This document shows, piece after piece, positions 1 through 7,205 of a stretch of 19,230 nt of DNA (position 1 is the stretch's first letter; the number at the start of each line of letters is the position of its first letter). The stretch is taken from positions 1 to 19,230 of the forward strand of contig DATLXU010000085.1 in assembly GCA_035575515.1 (NCBI GenBank). The letters run 5' to 3'. The notes under the pieces were generated by a model that worked only from the letters and a program-made list of their open reading frames with translations, was not told where the DNA came from and did no database searches. Both the position numbers and the translations under genes were made by a program. The stretch is from DATLXU01 sp035575515. Its GTDB lineage: Bacteria > Acidobacteriota > Blastocatellia > UBA7656.

Positions 1-2
1 TT

Positions 3-116
3 GGGATGAGGCTTGGATACCTGATGGCGATCTTCAACCTGCTGATACAATGGCGAGGTATTGAAGTTGATGAACAAGGAGTATCTCATTTGTCTTTAGC
101 CGAATTCAGCCTCTGA
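3..116 (+). CDS. 3' end of an unidentified protein (possible transposase tail)
   Basis: An open frame enters from the left edge and runs 37 codons to a TGA at 114-116. The visible C-terminus contains GYLMAIFNLLIQWRG and ends HLSLAEFSL. The hydrophobic-amphipathic ending resembles, from memory only, the C-termini of some DDE transposases, and the surroundings (a broken gene and a MITE-like element) fit mobile DNA. That assignment is inference and could be wrong. Nothing else recognisable lies between this stop and the pseudogene that ends at 280. Confidence 0.35.
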   Translation, partial: GMRLGYLMAIFNLLIQWRGIEVDEQGVSHLSLAEFSL

Positions 117-279
117 TTTCACTAGCACCACAGGTTAATAGCGCGGCTTGCCGGGCAGACATAAACCCTGATAACCGATGAGGCTGGACTGTTCGATATG
201 AAACCGTTTGTGTGGCTGCAATCAGATTGCTCGCCCTTCAGTCGCAATGCAGCCTGTCGCCTTTTGCGAAAGAATTGCT

Positions 280-957
280 TCACTGCTGCGCTTCGGCGGC
301 AGTCTCCGGCGTTCGATTCAATCGCAAGCGACGGCGCAGAACCTTCCACAATATAAATGCGGGCAGCCCCAGAAGAATTGCGATAGGAATCAAAATGATT
401 ATTAGCCGGATCAGGCCCAATGCGATTGAGACTGCGATGTCCACGCTTTGACCGAAGGTGCGTTTGACGCTCTGGCCGAAGCTGTCTGTGGTTGCTGTGA
501 TGGGAGACAGCGTTTTAAGTGTGACGGTGATGGTGGATAGAGCCGATTGATTTTCGAGGAAGCGATGGTGGCCCTCAAGCCGCTCAATCTCAGTTCACAC
601 TTCTGCAAGCTGGCTTTGAACTTCGAGGGCTTCAGAAACCTTTTTTGCCTGCTTCATTATTTCAATGAACTGCTGTTCGAGGGTCTTCTTCGCGCGAATG
701 CGTGCTTCTATGTCGAGATACTCTTCGGATACGTCCTGACCGGAAATCTTCTCTTGAACGACGCGACTGCCGACGCGGCGAATCTGCTCCATAGCTGCAT
801 TGAATTGCGCCGACGGGACTCGCGCAACGACCGTGACTGTTTACACGGGGCGTTCACGCTCCCCCGTGTCATTCTGCTTGTATTCAGACGTGACGACGAA
901 GCCGCTTAGCGATTTGGCTATGGCCGTTATCTTGTTCAATCCCTCCGAAGGAGAATC
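280..957 (-). pseudogene. DUF4349 family protein remnant with two in-frame stops
   Basis: Read in one frame on the minus strand this stretch gives a nearly continuous DUF4349-type protein. It begins DSPSEGLNKITAIAKSL and GFVVTSEYKQND, followed by VARVPSAQFNAAMEQIRRVG, the SGQDVSEEYLDIEARIRAK segment, a coiled-coil, EIERLEGHHRFLENQSALS, TITVTLKTL, then one membrane helix (LGLIRLIIILIPIAILLG) and a basic tail ending at the TGA at 280-282. Two stops interrupt it: TAA at 841-843 and TGA at 595-597. The TGA sits where family members usually carry a charged residue before EIERLEG, so a CGA-to-TGA change would explain it. The signal peptide and N-terminal part are missing; the readable frame ends where the MITE-like element begins. 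The family is a membrane-anchored protein of unknown function. I judge it a pseudogene, although sequencing error at one of the stops cannot be excluded. Confidence 0.75.
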
Positions 958-1086
958 AATAGACCTGTTGCGCAATAAGGAGATTTGAGGTACATGCCCA
1001 ACATATTGCGATTTTAACTTTTCGAAAACTATATCATATTGTGGAGAAATGCCTGAACCGCTTGTTGCGCAACAGGTTTAATCAAT
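954..1086. mobile_element. 119-bp MITE-like element with terminal inverted repeats and direct repeats
   Basis: The element proper is 961-1079. Its ends are imperfect inverted repeats of 18 bp (961-978 and 1062-1079, two mismatches) with a perfect 12-bp core, CCTGTTGCGCAA at 964-975 matched by TTGCGCAACAGG at 1065-1076. Immediately outside lie identical 7-bp direct repeats AATCAAT at 954-960 and 1080-1086, the signature of a target duplication. The interior has no coding capacity of its own and is more AT-rich than the surroundings. It sits at the broken N-terminal edge of the DUF4349 remnant. No IS family is assigned. Confidence 0.6.
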
Positions 1087-1087
1087 A

Positions 1088-1134
1088 TTTGAAAAATAAA
1101 AGAGGCGTAGGAGAGTTCCGAAGAACCCTCCTAC
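1088..1134 (-). terminator. Rho-independent terminator of the haemoglobin gene
   Basis: Hairpin arms 1107-1118 and 1123-1134 form 12 pairs with one mismatch around a CGAA loop. On the minus strand the stem is followed by GCCTCTTTTATTTTTC, a good U-rich tail. It begins 47 nt past the haemoglobin stop codon. Confidence 0.75.
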
Positions 1135-1180
1135 ATTGAGGGGCCGACTCCAGCAGGGGATTTGCTGATGTGGGAAGTAA

Positions 1181-1636
1181 CTACTTTTCGACTATGTCTG
1201 CCTTCAAACCCGACAGCGCGGCGGCCAGTTCTTTTTGCTCGGCCTCAGGCACTTTGAATTTATTAAGCGTCGCCACAAGGTGCTTGACTGCAATGTTCCA
1301 ATCTTCTTCGGTGATGCCAAGCCCTTTGTGCGCCGTTTTCATGTCGCGCCCGATATAGACGCAAGGGCCGCCCGTCGCCGCACACAACTGGTCAACTACG
1401 AGCTGGCGAATCTTCTTTTTTGAATTGTCGCTGGCTCCGACGAAGAAGCGGCCAAGTTTCGGGTCTGTTGCAAGCCGCGTGATGAAATCATCCGTCACCG
1501 CAGCGATTGCATCGTAGCCGCCGAGCCGTTTGTAGAGCGTATCTTTATTCTGAGCCGATGCCTTCTGAGCGAAACCAAGCGAAGCCACGAGCGCAAAAAG
1601 CGTTAGGGCAAGGCACATCAAGCGATTCTTATTCAC
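1181..1636 (-). CDS. Secreted group 1 truncated haemoglobin
   Basis: This encodes a 151-residue haem protein of the group 1 (TrHbN-like) truncated globin family, probably exported to the periplasm, where it could bind O2 or NO or act in redox stress. Residues 1-29 form a Sec signal peptide ending AQKASAQ. The globin follows, with the family landmarks YKRLGGYDAIAAVTDDF, DPKLGRFF, ATGGPCVYIGRDM, then KTAHKGLGI, which holds the proximal histidine, and ITEEDWN. The start chosen is GTG at 1634-1636, six nucleotides after GAGGAGG; an in-frame ATG at 1640-1642 abuts the Shine-Dalgarno and is less likely. By motif alignment the usual B10 tyrosine position is isoleucine (DDFITRL). A terminator follows the gene, so it is probably monocistronic. 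Confidence 0.85.
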   Translation of the reverse strand: MNKNRLMCLALTLFALVASLGFAQKASAQNKDTLYKRLGGYDAIAAVTDDFITRLATDPKLGRFFVGASDNSKKKIRQLVVDQLCAATGGPCVYIGRDMKTAHKGLGITEEDWNIAVKHLVATLNKFKVPEAEQKELAAALSGLKADIVEK

Positions 1637-1667
1637 GATCATCCTCCTCGAATTTTTGTGAGTAGTA

Positions 1668-2092
1668 GCGGCAGGCATTTGCCGCCCGCCGTCTTTTTGA
1701 TGCCGATTCGCAACCGGAGCGATGAGAGTTTGCGGGCAAGCTCGCCCAGCCCGCCTCTTCTCGCTCCGGGCCGTAAGTGATTACGGCGAGAATAAACGAA
1801 CTGGATTTTGCGGAACAACTGCGAAGGCGGGGCGCGGGCTACTGCTAAATCCCACGCCCCGAGTTTGAGCCTCTTGACTCTCAGGCGAAAGTCAATTTAG
1901 GCAGGGTTGAGGCTCAAGACCTGGAGCGGGGAGGGGATGATCTCCGCATCCAGGCATCATAAGGCTGGCCGATGAGGGGGCCAGCCTAATTCGGCGGCTT
2001 ATGCTTGAGCGGAAGGGCACCGCCGTTAAAAGAACGATTTCAATTTCGTAATTCCCCAGCGTAGAAGTTTATCCGCTCATCTGCGTTTTTTC
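1668..2092 (+). ncRNA. Candidate structured RNA: consecutive stem-loops
   Basis: No credible ORF exists here, but the sequence is dense with consecutive perfect or near-perfect inverted repeats. They are: 1668-1673/1680-1685; 1714-1722/1761-1769 with inner helix 1732-1737/1749-1754; 1829-1834/1855-1860, extended by three more pairs past a mismatch; a helix built from 1865-1873/1909-1917 and 1874-1879/1890-1895; 1920-1925/1949-1954; 1962-1970/1979-1987 (9 perfect pairs, 8-nt loop); 1992-1997/2020-2025. The run ends at a possible + strand terminator at 2058-2091. The + orientation is inferred from that terminator. I do not recognise RNase P, tmRNA, 6S or a known riboswitch. A long structured leader for the gene at 2302, or paired repeats with no RNA function, are alternatives. 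Confidence 0.4.
2058..2092 (+). terminator. Possible intrinsic terminator after the stem-loop array
   Basis: Arms AGCGTAGA (2058-2065) and TCTGCGTT (2080-2087) pair over 8 positions including one G-U, with a 14-nt loop. Six T residues follow at 2086-2091. The stem is modest, so the call is tentative. Confidence 0.4.
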
Positions 2093-2118
2093 TTCTCCCC
2101 TCCTAATATGAGATGACG

Positions 2119-2184
2119 AAAAAAATATTTCATGCATTGCAAAAAAAATATTTCTGCGCGTGAAAAAAATTTTCTTGCCGCAAA
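2119..2184. repeat. Three 22-bp units with phased A-tracts (bent DNA)
   Basis: Runs of 7, 8 and 7 adenines start at 2119, 2141 and 2163, exactly 22 bp apart, about two helical turns. The bases after each run are also alike (ATATTTC, ATATTTC, TTTTC). Phased A-tracts curve DNA, and these lie about 140-180 bp upstream of the serine hydrolase start. Confidence 0.6.
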
Positions 2185-2236
2185 TTTGTCGGGCCGTTCC
2201 CTGTCTTCTTGCGCGAACTCGTGCTCAAAGGTATTC

Positions 2237-2266
2237 TTGGCTGGAACTTTGCACACAAGGTTAGAT
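2237..2266 (+). promoter_or_regulatory. Possible sigma-70-like promoter for the serine hydrolase gene
   Basis: TTGGCT (2237-2242) and TTAGAT (2261-2266) are separated by 18 bp and lie 35 bp before the start codon, downstream of the phased A-tracts. Both boxes are weak matches. Confidence 0.25.
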
Positions 2267-2301
2267 CGTTCCAAAGTAAATCTTTCGTCTGAGGGTTAGC
2301 G

Positions 2302-3468
2302 ATGATTAGAAAGGCAAAGAGCGCAGTGCTGTGCGCGCTTGCGCTATGTCTCGCCGCGCATTTGGCAGTAACGGCGACGGCGCAGTCTCCGAATCTCGAA
2401 AAGGTCATCACCGAGCTTGAGCCTGAGATAAAGCGCACCTTAATCGAAGGCAAGATTCCATCTGCGACGATTGCGCTTGTCGCAGGCGACCGCGTCATCT
2501 GGAGCAGCGCTTACGGCTACTCAAACATCTGGGCGCGCACACCAGCGACGACAGATACGGTCTATCTGATCGGGTCGACATTTAAGGCCATGTCAACCGT
2601 CGCGCTGCTTCAGCAGATGGAGCAAGGAAAATTCAAGCTGGATGACAAGGTCAGCGACTACCTGACGGACTTCAAGATTCAAGGGGAAGACCCAGCGCGT
2701 CCCGTAACTTTTCGCCACCTGCTCACTCACACGTCGGGGCTGCCCGCCGACTTCGGCCCGTTTACCGTGTGGGGAGATACCGCGCCGCCTTCGCTTGAGG
2801 AGTACCTTAGAAAATCGCTCAAGGTCGCCGGGCCGCCGATGGAAAAAGTCGTTTACTCAAATATGGCCTACACACTCATCGGCTATTTAGTTCAGAAGTT
2901 TTCGGGCGTGCCATTCAAAAAATATATTCAGGAAAATATCTTCAAGCCGCTCGAAATGAAGAGCACAGATTTCGAGCCACGACAGGATATGGAAGAGCGG
3001 CTCTCCATTCCTTATCAGTACGAGGACGCTAAAGGCTACGTGCCTGCTGTGAGATTGAAAGCATCTGTGTGGCCCGCCGGGATTGTTTATGGGACTGTGC
3101 TCGATCAGGCGAACTGGCTGATTGTCAATCTCAACGGCGGAGAGTTTCATGGCAAGCGATTAATCAGCAAGGAAACATTCGAGCAGATGATGACGCGGCA
3201 GCACGACAAATTCAAAGGGCCAGTCGAAGGCATCTGGGGCAACGAGACTGCAGGGTTCGGCCTGACATGGTGGGTCGAGGAGCGCAACGGCGATCATTAC
3301 TTTGCGCACAGCGGAAGCGTTCCCGGATACACGGCGTTTTTGCTTGGGAATCGCGATAAGAAATTCGGCTTTGCGATTTTAACAAATGGCAACCGCGCGC
3401 ACCCTTATCTTTTCAAGCTGGCAGACAAGGCGATTGATCTGATGATCGCTTACAGCAAGACGCCGTAA
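2302..3468 (+). CDS. Class C beta-lactamase-family serine hydrolase, secreted
   Basis: A 388-residue penicillin-binding/AmpC-fold hydrolase, exported by a Sec signal peptide (residues 1-28, ending TATAQ). All three active-site elements are visible: STFK with the nucleophile Ser92 and Lys95, the YSN triad at 185-187, and HSG at 336-338 replacing the KTG box. Other family landmarks are HLLTHTSGLP near 139-148 and YGYSNI near 71-76. The HSG version is common in esterase, peptidase and D-aminopeptidase-like members, so true beta-lactam hydrolysis is not implied. GAGGG lies seven bases before the ATG. The gene stands alone and converges on the BNR-repeat gene, with a long hairpin repeat between them. 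Confidence 0.88.
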   Translation: MIRKAKSAVLCALALCLAAHLAVTATAQSPNLEKVITELEPEIKRTLIEGKIPSATIALVAGDRVIWSSAYGYSNIWARTPATTDTVYLIGSTFKAMSTVALLQQMEQGKFKLDDKVSDYLTDFKIQGEDPARPVTFRHLLTHTSGLPADFGPFTVWGDTAPPSLEEYLRKSLKVAGPPMEKVVYSNMAYTLIGYLVQKFSGVPFKKYIQENIFKPLEMKSTDFEPRQDMEERLSIPYQYEDAKGYVPAVRLKASVWPAGIVYGTVLDQANWLIVNLNGGEFHGKRLISKETFEQMMTRQHDKFKGPVEGIWGNETAGFGLTWWVEERNGDHYFAHSGSVPGYTAFLLGNRDKKFGFAILTNGNRAHPYLFKLADKAIDLMIAYSKTP

Positions 3469-3499
3469 ATTAAAAATGTTGAGAGGGCGCGAAGAGATT

Positions 3500-3591
3500 A
3501 TTCACCGCAGAGACGCGGAGGGCACAGAGGGTGCGCAGAGAAAAGTCAAACTCTGCGCAGCTTCTGTGTTCTCCGCGTCTCTGCGGTGAAT
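3500..3591. repeat. 92-nt palindromic hairpin repeat between convergent genes
   Basis: Arms 3500-3520 and 3571-3591 are perfectly complementary over 21 bp (core TTCACCGCAGAGACGCGGAG). After an imperfect stretch, 3533-3540 pairs with 3551-3558 around a 10-nt A-rich loop (3541-3550). The sequence type (CACCGCAGAGACGC with CGCGTCTCTGCGGTG) is familiar to me as a dispersed repeat in several bacterial phyla. Its position between two convergent stop codons (3468 and 3633) suits a bidirectional transcription stop. Confidence 0.8.
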
Positions 3592-3632
3592 CCCCATTTT
3601 CAAATCGGCTTACCTTATCACGTAGCAAGCCA

Positions 3633-6600
3633 TTATTGATCCTTCCACTCAGGGATGCGGCCCGGAGTCCACGGCGCGCCCGCCGCTTCCATCGCCTTCT
3701 CCAATCGCGCAAGGTCGCCTTCGATCAACCCGCGCAACTGCGCAAGCACCTGAGTGAATTCCTTAGCCGCCGCTTCATACTGGCTCGTTTGCGTGCCGGT
3801 TGGCCGCGCAGTTGACATGCGGGCCGAGCCGACTATCGAACCGACTCGCTCCGTAATCGAAGGCGGCGTGTTCTCGTTGCGCTGTCGGGCGGCAACGTCT
3901 CCGCGAAGCGCGCGCAGAATGTCATTCGTGCGCTTCTCAATCGAAACGGCATCGTCCATCAGCTTCGAGTCAGCCGCTGGCGTCTCCTGTATGGCTCGCT
4001 TGATAAGTCCCAATCGAGTCCTCAACTGGTTCGCCGTTTCGAGCGCGCCTGTGACGGCTCGTTGCAACCGCGCGACCTTCTGCTGGAACTCGACGAGCGC
4101 GGCGCGATCAGCCGGGTCCATCTGCGCCTGACCTTCGACATAGACGTTGAACTCCTGCGGCGTGCCAATCGGTGTTACGACTCCCGCAACGCGCTTCGCA
4201 ATCGCGACCTTGTAGCGACCCGGCATTACGAGCGGCCCGCCGGGCGGCTCAAAGAATGGCTCGTCTTCGCTTTGCGGTTGCTGCTGCGCGAGCGTCGGCG
4301 CGGGATAACGCAAATCCCACGCGACGCGGTTTATGCCCGCAGTCGCAGGACCTGTAGTTCGACGCACGACACGCCCTTGTGCGTCGGAGATAGTGAAGAT
4401 GATAGTCGGCGCTTCTTCCTCTTCTTCGGCGCGCAACTCTTCGGCTGTAGGTATGCGAATTGGCTGTTTGTTTCTTTCTGCTTCACGTTCGGCTTCCTGT
4501 CGAAGTTGCTTGCGAGTCTTCGGCGCTTCTTTCAGGTAATAAGTGAACACGGCTCCATAAGGCGGATTGTTCGCCGTGTAGTACGACTCGCCCTGAAACG
4601 ATTTGCCGCGCCCGCCGATTGGTTGCGACTCGATGTACATCATCGCATCTTTGACGGGGAAGAGAATCGCATCCTGCTTGAGCGCATCGGCGCTGACAGC
4701 TCGAAGCGGTGAGTAGTTGTCTAGAATGTAAATGCTTCGCCCGAACGTGCCGACTACGAGGTCGTTCTCGCGCTTTTGAATCGCGATGTCGCGCACGGCG
4801 ATAGTCGGCAGCCCGCCTTTCAGTTGAACCCATTTCTGCCCGCCATCAACAGAGAAGAACAAACCAAACTCTGTTCCTACAAAGAGCAGATTCGGGTTTA
4901 CGTGATCTTCGGCAATCGCAAGCACCGGCCCGTTCGCCGGAAGGTTGCCGACAATCGAAGTCCACGAGCGGCCCGCGTCCGTGCTCTTCAGAAGATACGG
5001 CTTGAAGTCGGCGTTCTTGTGATTATCGAACGAAGCGTAGAGCGTGTTGGCTTCGTGATTCGACGCGATGATGCGGCTGACATAAGTCATCTCAGGGATG
5101 CCAGGAAACTTTTCGATCTTGCGCCACGACTTGCCGCCGTCTTCGGTCACCTGAATCAATCCATCGTCGGTCCCGACGTAAATTAATCCTTCTTTCTTCG
5201 GCGATTCCGCAAGCGCGGTGGCGTTGCCGAAAAACGATGTCGAAGCATGGCGCGCGACCGCGTCAACGCTCTGGACTCTGCCGAACACGGGAAGTATATC
5301 GCGGTTGAGCGCGCGAGTAAGCTCGCCGCTGATGCGGGTCCAGTTGTCGCCGCGATCATCCGAGCGGTAGAGTTGATTCGCCGCGAAGTAAATCCGCGTG
5401 TGCGAGTGCGGACTGATGATGAAAGGCGAATCCCAGTTCCATCTAAGCGGCGGCTCATTCAATCCAACTTCCGGCTGAATGCCAATGCGTTCGCCCGTGC
5501 GCTTGTCGAATCGAACAAGCCCGCCGTACTGCGATTCGGAATAGACTGTGTTCGGGTCTTCGGGGTCAACCTGCGAGCGGAAGCCGTCGCCTCCAGCGGT
5601 GACGAACCAGTCTGAATTGACTATTCCCGAAGCGGAGCGAGTGCGCGATGGGCCGCCTACGCTGAAATTGTCCTGCGTCCCGCCATAGACGTTATAAAAC
5701 GGCGTCGCGTTGTCGGTCGTTACATCGTAGAACTGAGTGATGGGAAGGTTCTGTTTGAAGTCCCACGTCGCGCCGCGATCAAAACTCTCGTACAACCCGC
5801 CGTCGCAGCCTACGAGATAATGATTCGTATTGTCTGGATCAATCCAGATGACGTGATTGTCGACGTGCTTTGACCTTTCGCCGAGTCTTCGCAGCGTTCT
5901 TCCGCCGTCATCCGACACCATCATAAAAACGTTCGGCACGTAGATGCGCTCTACGTTTTTGGGATCGGTGAAAATCTGGCCGTAGTACATCGCCGTCGTG
6001 TCGAATTCGTTGCGCCGCTCCCAGCTTTCGCCTCTATCAGTCGAGCGAAATATTCCGCCCTTGCGATCCGCAGCTTCGACGGTCGCATAAACGATATTCG
6101 TATCAACGGGCGAGATTGCAATTCCTATGCGCCCTATTTCGGTAGTCGGAAGCCCTACGCGCAATTTCTTCCACGTCGCGCCTGCGTCCGTTGATTTATA
6201 GAGCGCGCTTTCAGGCCCGCCGTTAATTAGAGTCCAGACGTGACGGCGGCGCTGCCATGCTGCGGCGTAAATGGTTTCTGGATTGTTCGGATCAATCGCA
6301 ACGTCTGTGACGCCGGTGTTCTCGCTTATGTTCAAAACTTTATTCCACGTCTTGCCGCCGTCGGTCGTTTTGTAAAGCCCGCGATCACCGCCCGCTCCCC
6401 ACAGCGGTCCTTGAGCCGCGACATAGACGATGTTTGAATCTTTCGGATCAATCGCGATGCGCCCAATGTGCTCGCTCGCTTTGAGTCCCATGTTCTTCCA
6501 CGTTTTGCCGCCGTCGTCCGAGCGATACACGCCGTCGCCGTAAGAGACGCTGCGTTGAGAATTGTTCTCGCCCGCGCCGACCCACACCGTAAGCGGGTTT

Positions 6601-7034
6601 TTCGGATCAATGACGATGACGCCGATTGAATATGAGCCTTCGTTGTCGAATACTGGAGTCCATGTGGTTCCAGCGTTCGTCGTCTTCCACACGCCGCCCG
6701 AAGCTGCGCCGATGTAGTAGCGGCTCTTATCGGTTGGGTCGACCGCGATGGCGACAACCCGGCCCGATGTGAACGCAGGACCTATGAGCCGCAACCGCAA
6801 GCCGTTGAACGTTGCCGCAGACATCGGGTCGGCGGGTTTGCGAGGCTCTTCCTTTGCAGCTTGCTCCTGCGGCTTTTGCGCCTGCTGCTGAGCCGCCTGT
6901 TGAGCCTTTTCCTGTTTCGCTTTTTCGACCGCTTCCTTCTCGGCCCGCTTCTCTTCCTGGGCCAGCGCGGCAATCGGCGTGAGCAGAAGGACGCTTATCA
7001 AATAGATTGGTAAGAGTGCGCGAAGTCTTTTCAC
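3633..7034 (-). CDS. Large secreted BNR/sortilin-type beta-propeller protein
   Basis: About 1133 residues from a GTG at 7032-7034; this start is preferred over GTG at 7041-7043 because GAGAGG sits eight bases upstream of it and overlaps the other. A Sec signal peptide ends PIAALAQ. It is followed by a charged, Gln/Lys/Glu-rich linker of about 45 residues and then a double propeller of sortilin/VPS10-type BNR repeats. At least eleven Asp-box-like motifs are visible, for example RSDDGGKTW, KTTDGGKTW, KSTDAGATW, RSTDRGESW, RSDDRGDNW, VTEDGGKSW and KSTDAGRSW. The C-terminal third has an Ig-like segment (PTIIFTISDAQGRVVRRT) and a helical tail ending RIPEWKDQ. Asp-box propellers occur in sialidases, photosystem assembly factors and xyloglucanases, but I see no catalytic signature, so binding or an unknown secreted role is likely. 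The gene lies downstream of a small secreted lipocalin-like gene in the same direction. Confidence 0.88.
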   Translation of the reverse strand: MKRLRALLPIYLISVLLLTPIAALAQEEKRAEKEAVEKAKQEKAQQAAQQQAQKPQEQAAKEEPRKPADPMSAATFNGLRLRLIGPAFTSGRVVAIAVDPTDKSRYYIGAASGGVWKTTNAGTTWTPVFDNEGSYSIGVIVIDPKNPLTVWVGAGENNSQRSVSYGDGVYRSDDGGKTWKNMGLKASEHIGRIAIDPKDSNIVYVAAQGPLWGAGGDRGLYKTTDGGKTWNKVLNISENTGVTDVAIDPNNPETIYAAAWQRRRHVWTLINGGPESALYKSTDAGATWKKLRVGLPTTEIGRIGIAISPVDTNIVYATVEAADRKGGIFRSTDRGESWERRNEFDTTAMYYGQIFTDPKNVERIYVPNVFMMVSDDGGRTLRRLGERSKHVDNHVIWIDPDNTNHYLVGCDGGLYESFDRGATWDFKQNLPITQFYDVTTDNATPFYNVYGGTQDNFSVGGPSRTRSASGIVNSDWFVTAGGDGFRSQVDPEDPNTVYSESQYGGLVRFDKRTGERIGIQPEVGLNEPPLRWNWDSPFIISPHSHTRIYFAANQLYRSDDRGDNWTRISGELTRALNRDILPVFGRVQSVDAVARHASTSFFGNATALAESPKKEGLIYVGTDDGLIQVTEDGGKSWRKIEKFPGIPEMTYVSRIIASNHEANTLYASFDNHKNADFKPYLLKSTDAGRSWTSIVGNLPANGPVLAIAEDHVNPNLLFVGTEFGLFFSVDGGQKWVQLKGGLPTIAVRDIAIQKRENDLVVGTFGRSIYILDNYSPLRAVSADALKQDAILFPVKDAMMYIESQPIGGRGKSFQGESYYTANNPPYGAVFTYYLKEAPKTRKQLRQEAEREAERNKQPIRIPTAEELRAEEEEEAPTIIFTISDAQGRVVRRTTGPATAGINRVAWDLRYPAPTLAQQQPQSEDEPFFEPPGGPLVMPGRYKVAIAKRVAGVVTPIGTPQEFNVYVEGQAQMDPADRAALVEFQQKVARLQRAVTGALETANQLRTRLGLIKRAIQETPAADSKLMDDAVSIEKRTNDILRALRGDVAARQRNENTPPSITERVGSIVGSARMSTARPTGTQTSQYEAAAKEFTQVLAQLRGLIEGDLARLEKAMEAAGAPWTPGRIPEWKDQ

Positions 7035-7124
7035 AGTAGTCACCTCTCGTATCGGAACAAGCCGTGAGCTTGTTCGCGGTAAAACTTCACATTGAGTGTT
7101 TTTGTGTGCTGACGGATTGAAAAT

Positions 7125-7169
7125 CCTTGAGGCAAATCCTCAAGGCCGCCTCTTGCGGGAAGCGGCCTT
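7125..7169 (-). promoter_or_regulatory. Two overlapping, mutually exclusive hairpins between co-directional genes
   Basis: Hairpin A is 7125-7132 with 7138-7145 (8 perfect pairs, 5-nt loop). Hairpin B is 7142-7149 with 7162-7169 (8 perfect pairs, 12-nt loop). They share 7142-7145, so both cannot form fully at once. In minus-strand RNA, B comes first and A is followed by ATTTTC. This could be a weak terminator after the lipocalin-like gene or an attenuator before the BNR gene. Confidence 0.5.
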
Positions 7170-7205
7170 TCCACTGGCAGGCTTCTTCTCAATTCTACCA
7201 ATACA

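Noticed and set aside
595..597. The TGA in the DUF4349 frame as a selenocysteine codon
   Set aside because: A second in-frame stop is TAA, the N-terminus is missing, the residue is not a Cys-type position, and no convincing hairpin with a SECIS-like loop follows the codon.
2119..2184. The 22-bp units as replication iterons
   Set aside because: No rep or dnaA gene or DnaA-box cluster is nearby, and the repeat is mainly the A-tract; bent DNA explains it more simply.
3500..3591. A CRISPR or tandem-repeat array
   Set aside because: There is only one palindrome with no repeated spacers, and no array of direct repeats occurs anywhere in the window.
4062..4712. 216-codon open frame on the plus strand inside the BNR gene
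   Set aside because: It is antisense to a clearly coding BNR-repeat frame, its product is Arg-rich and low in domain signal, and it has no ribosome site. It is a high-GC shadow.
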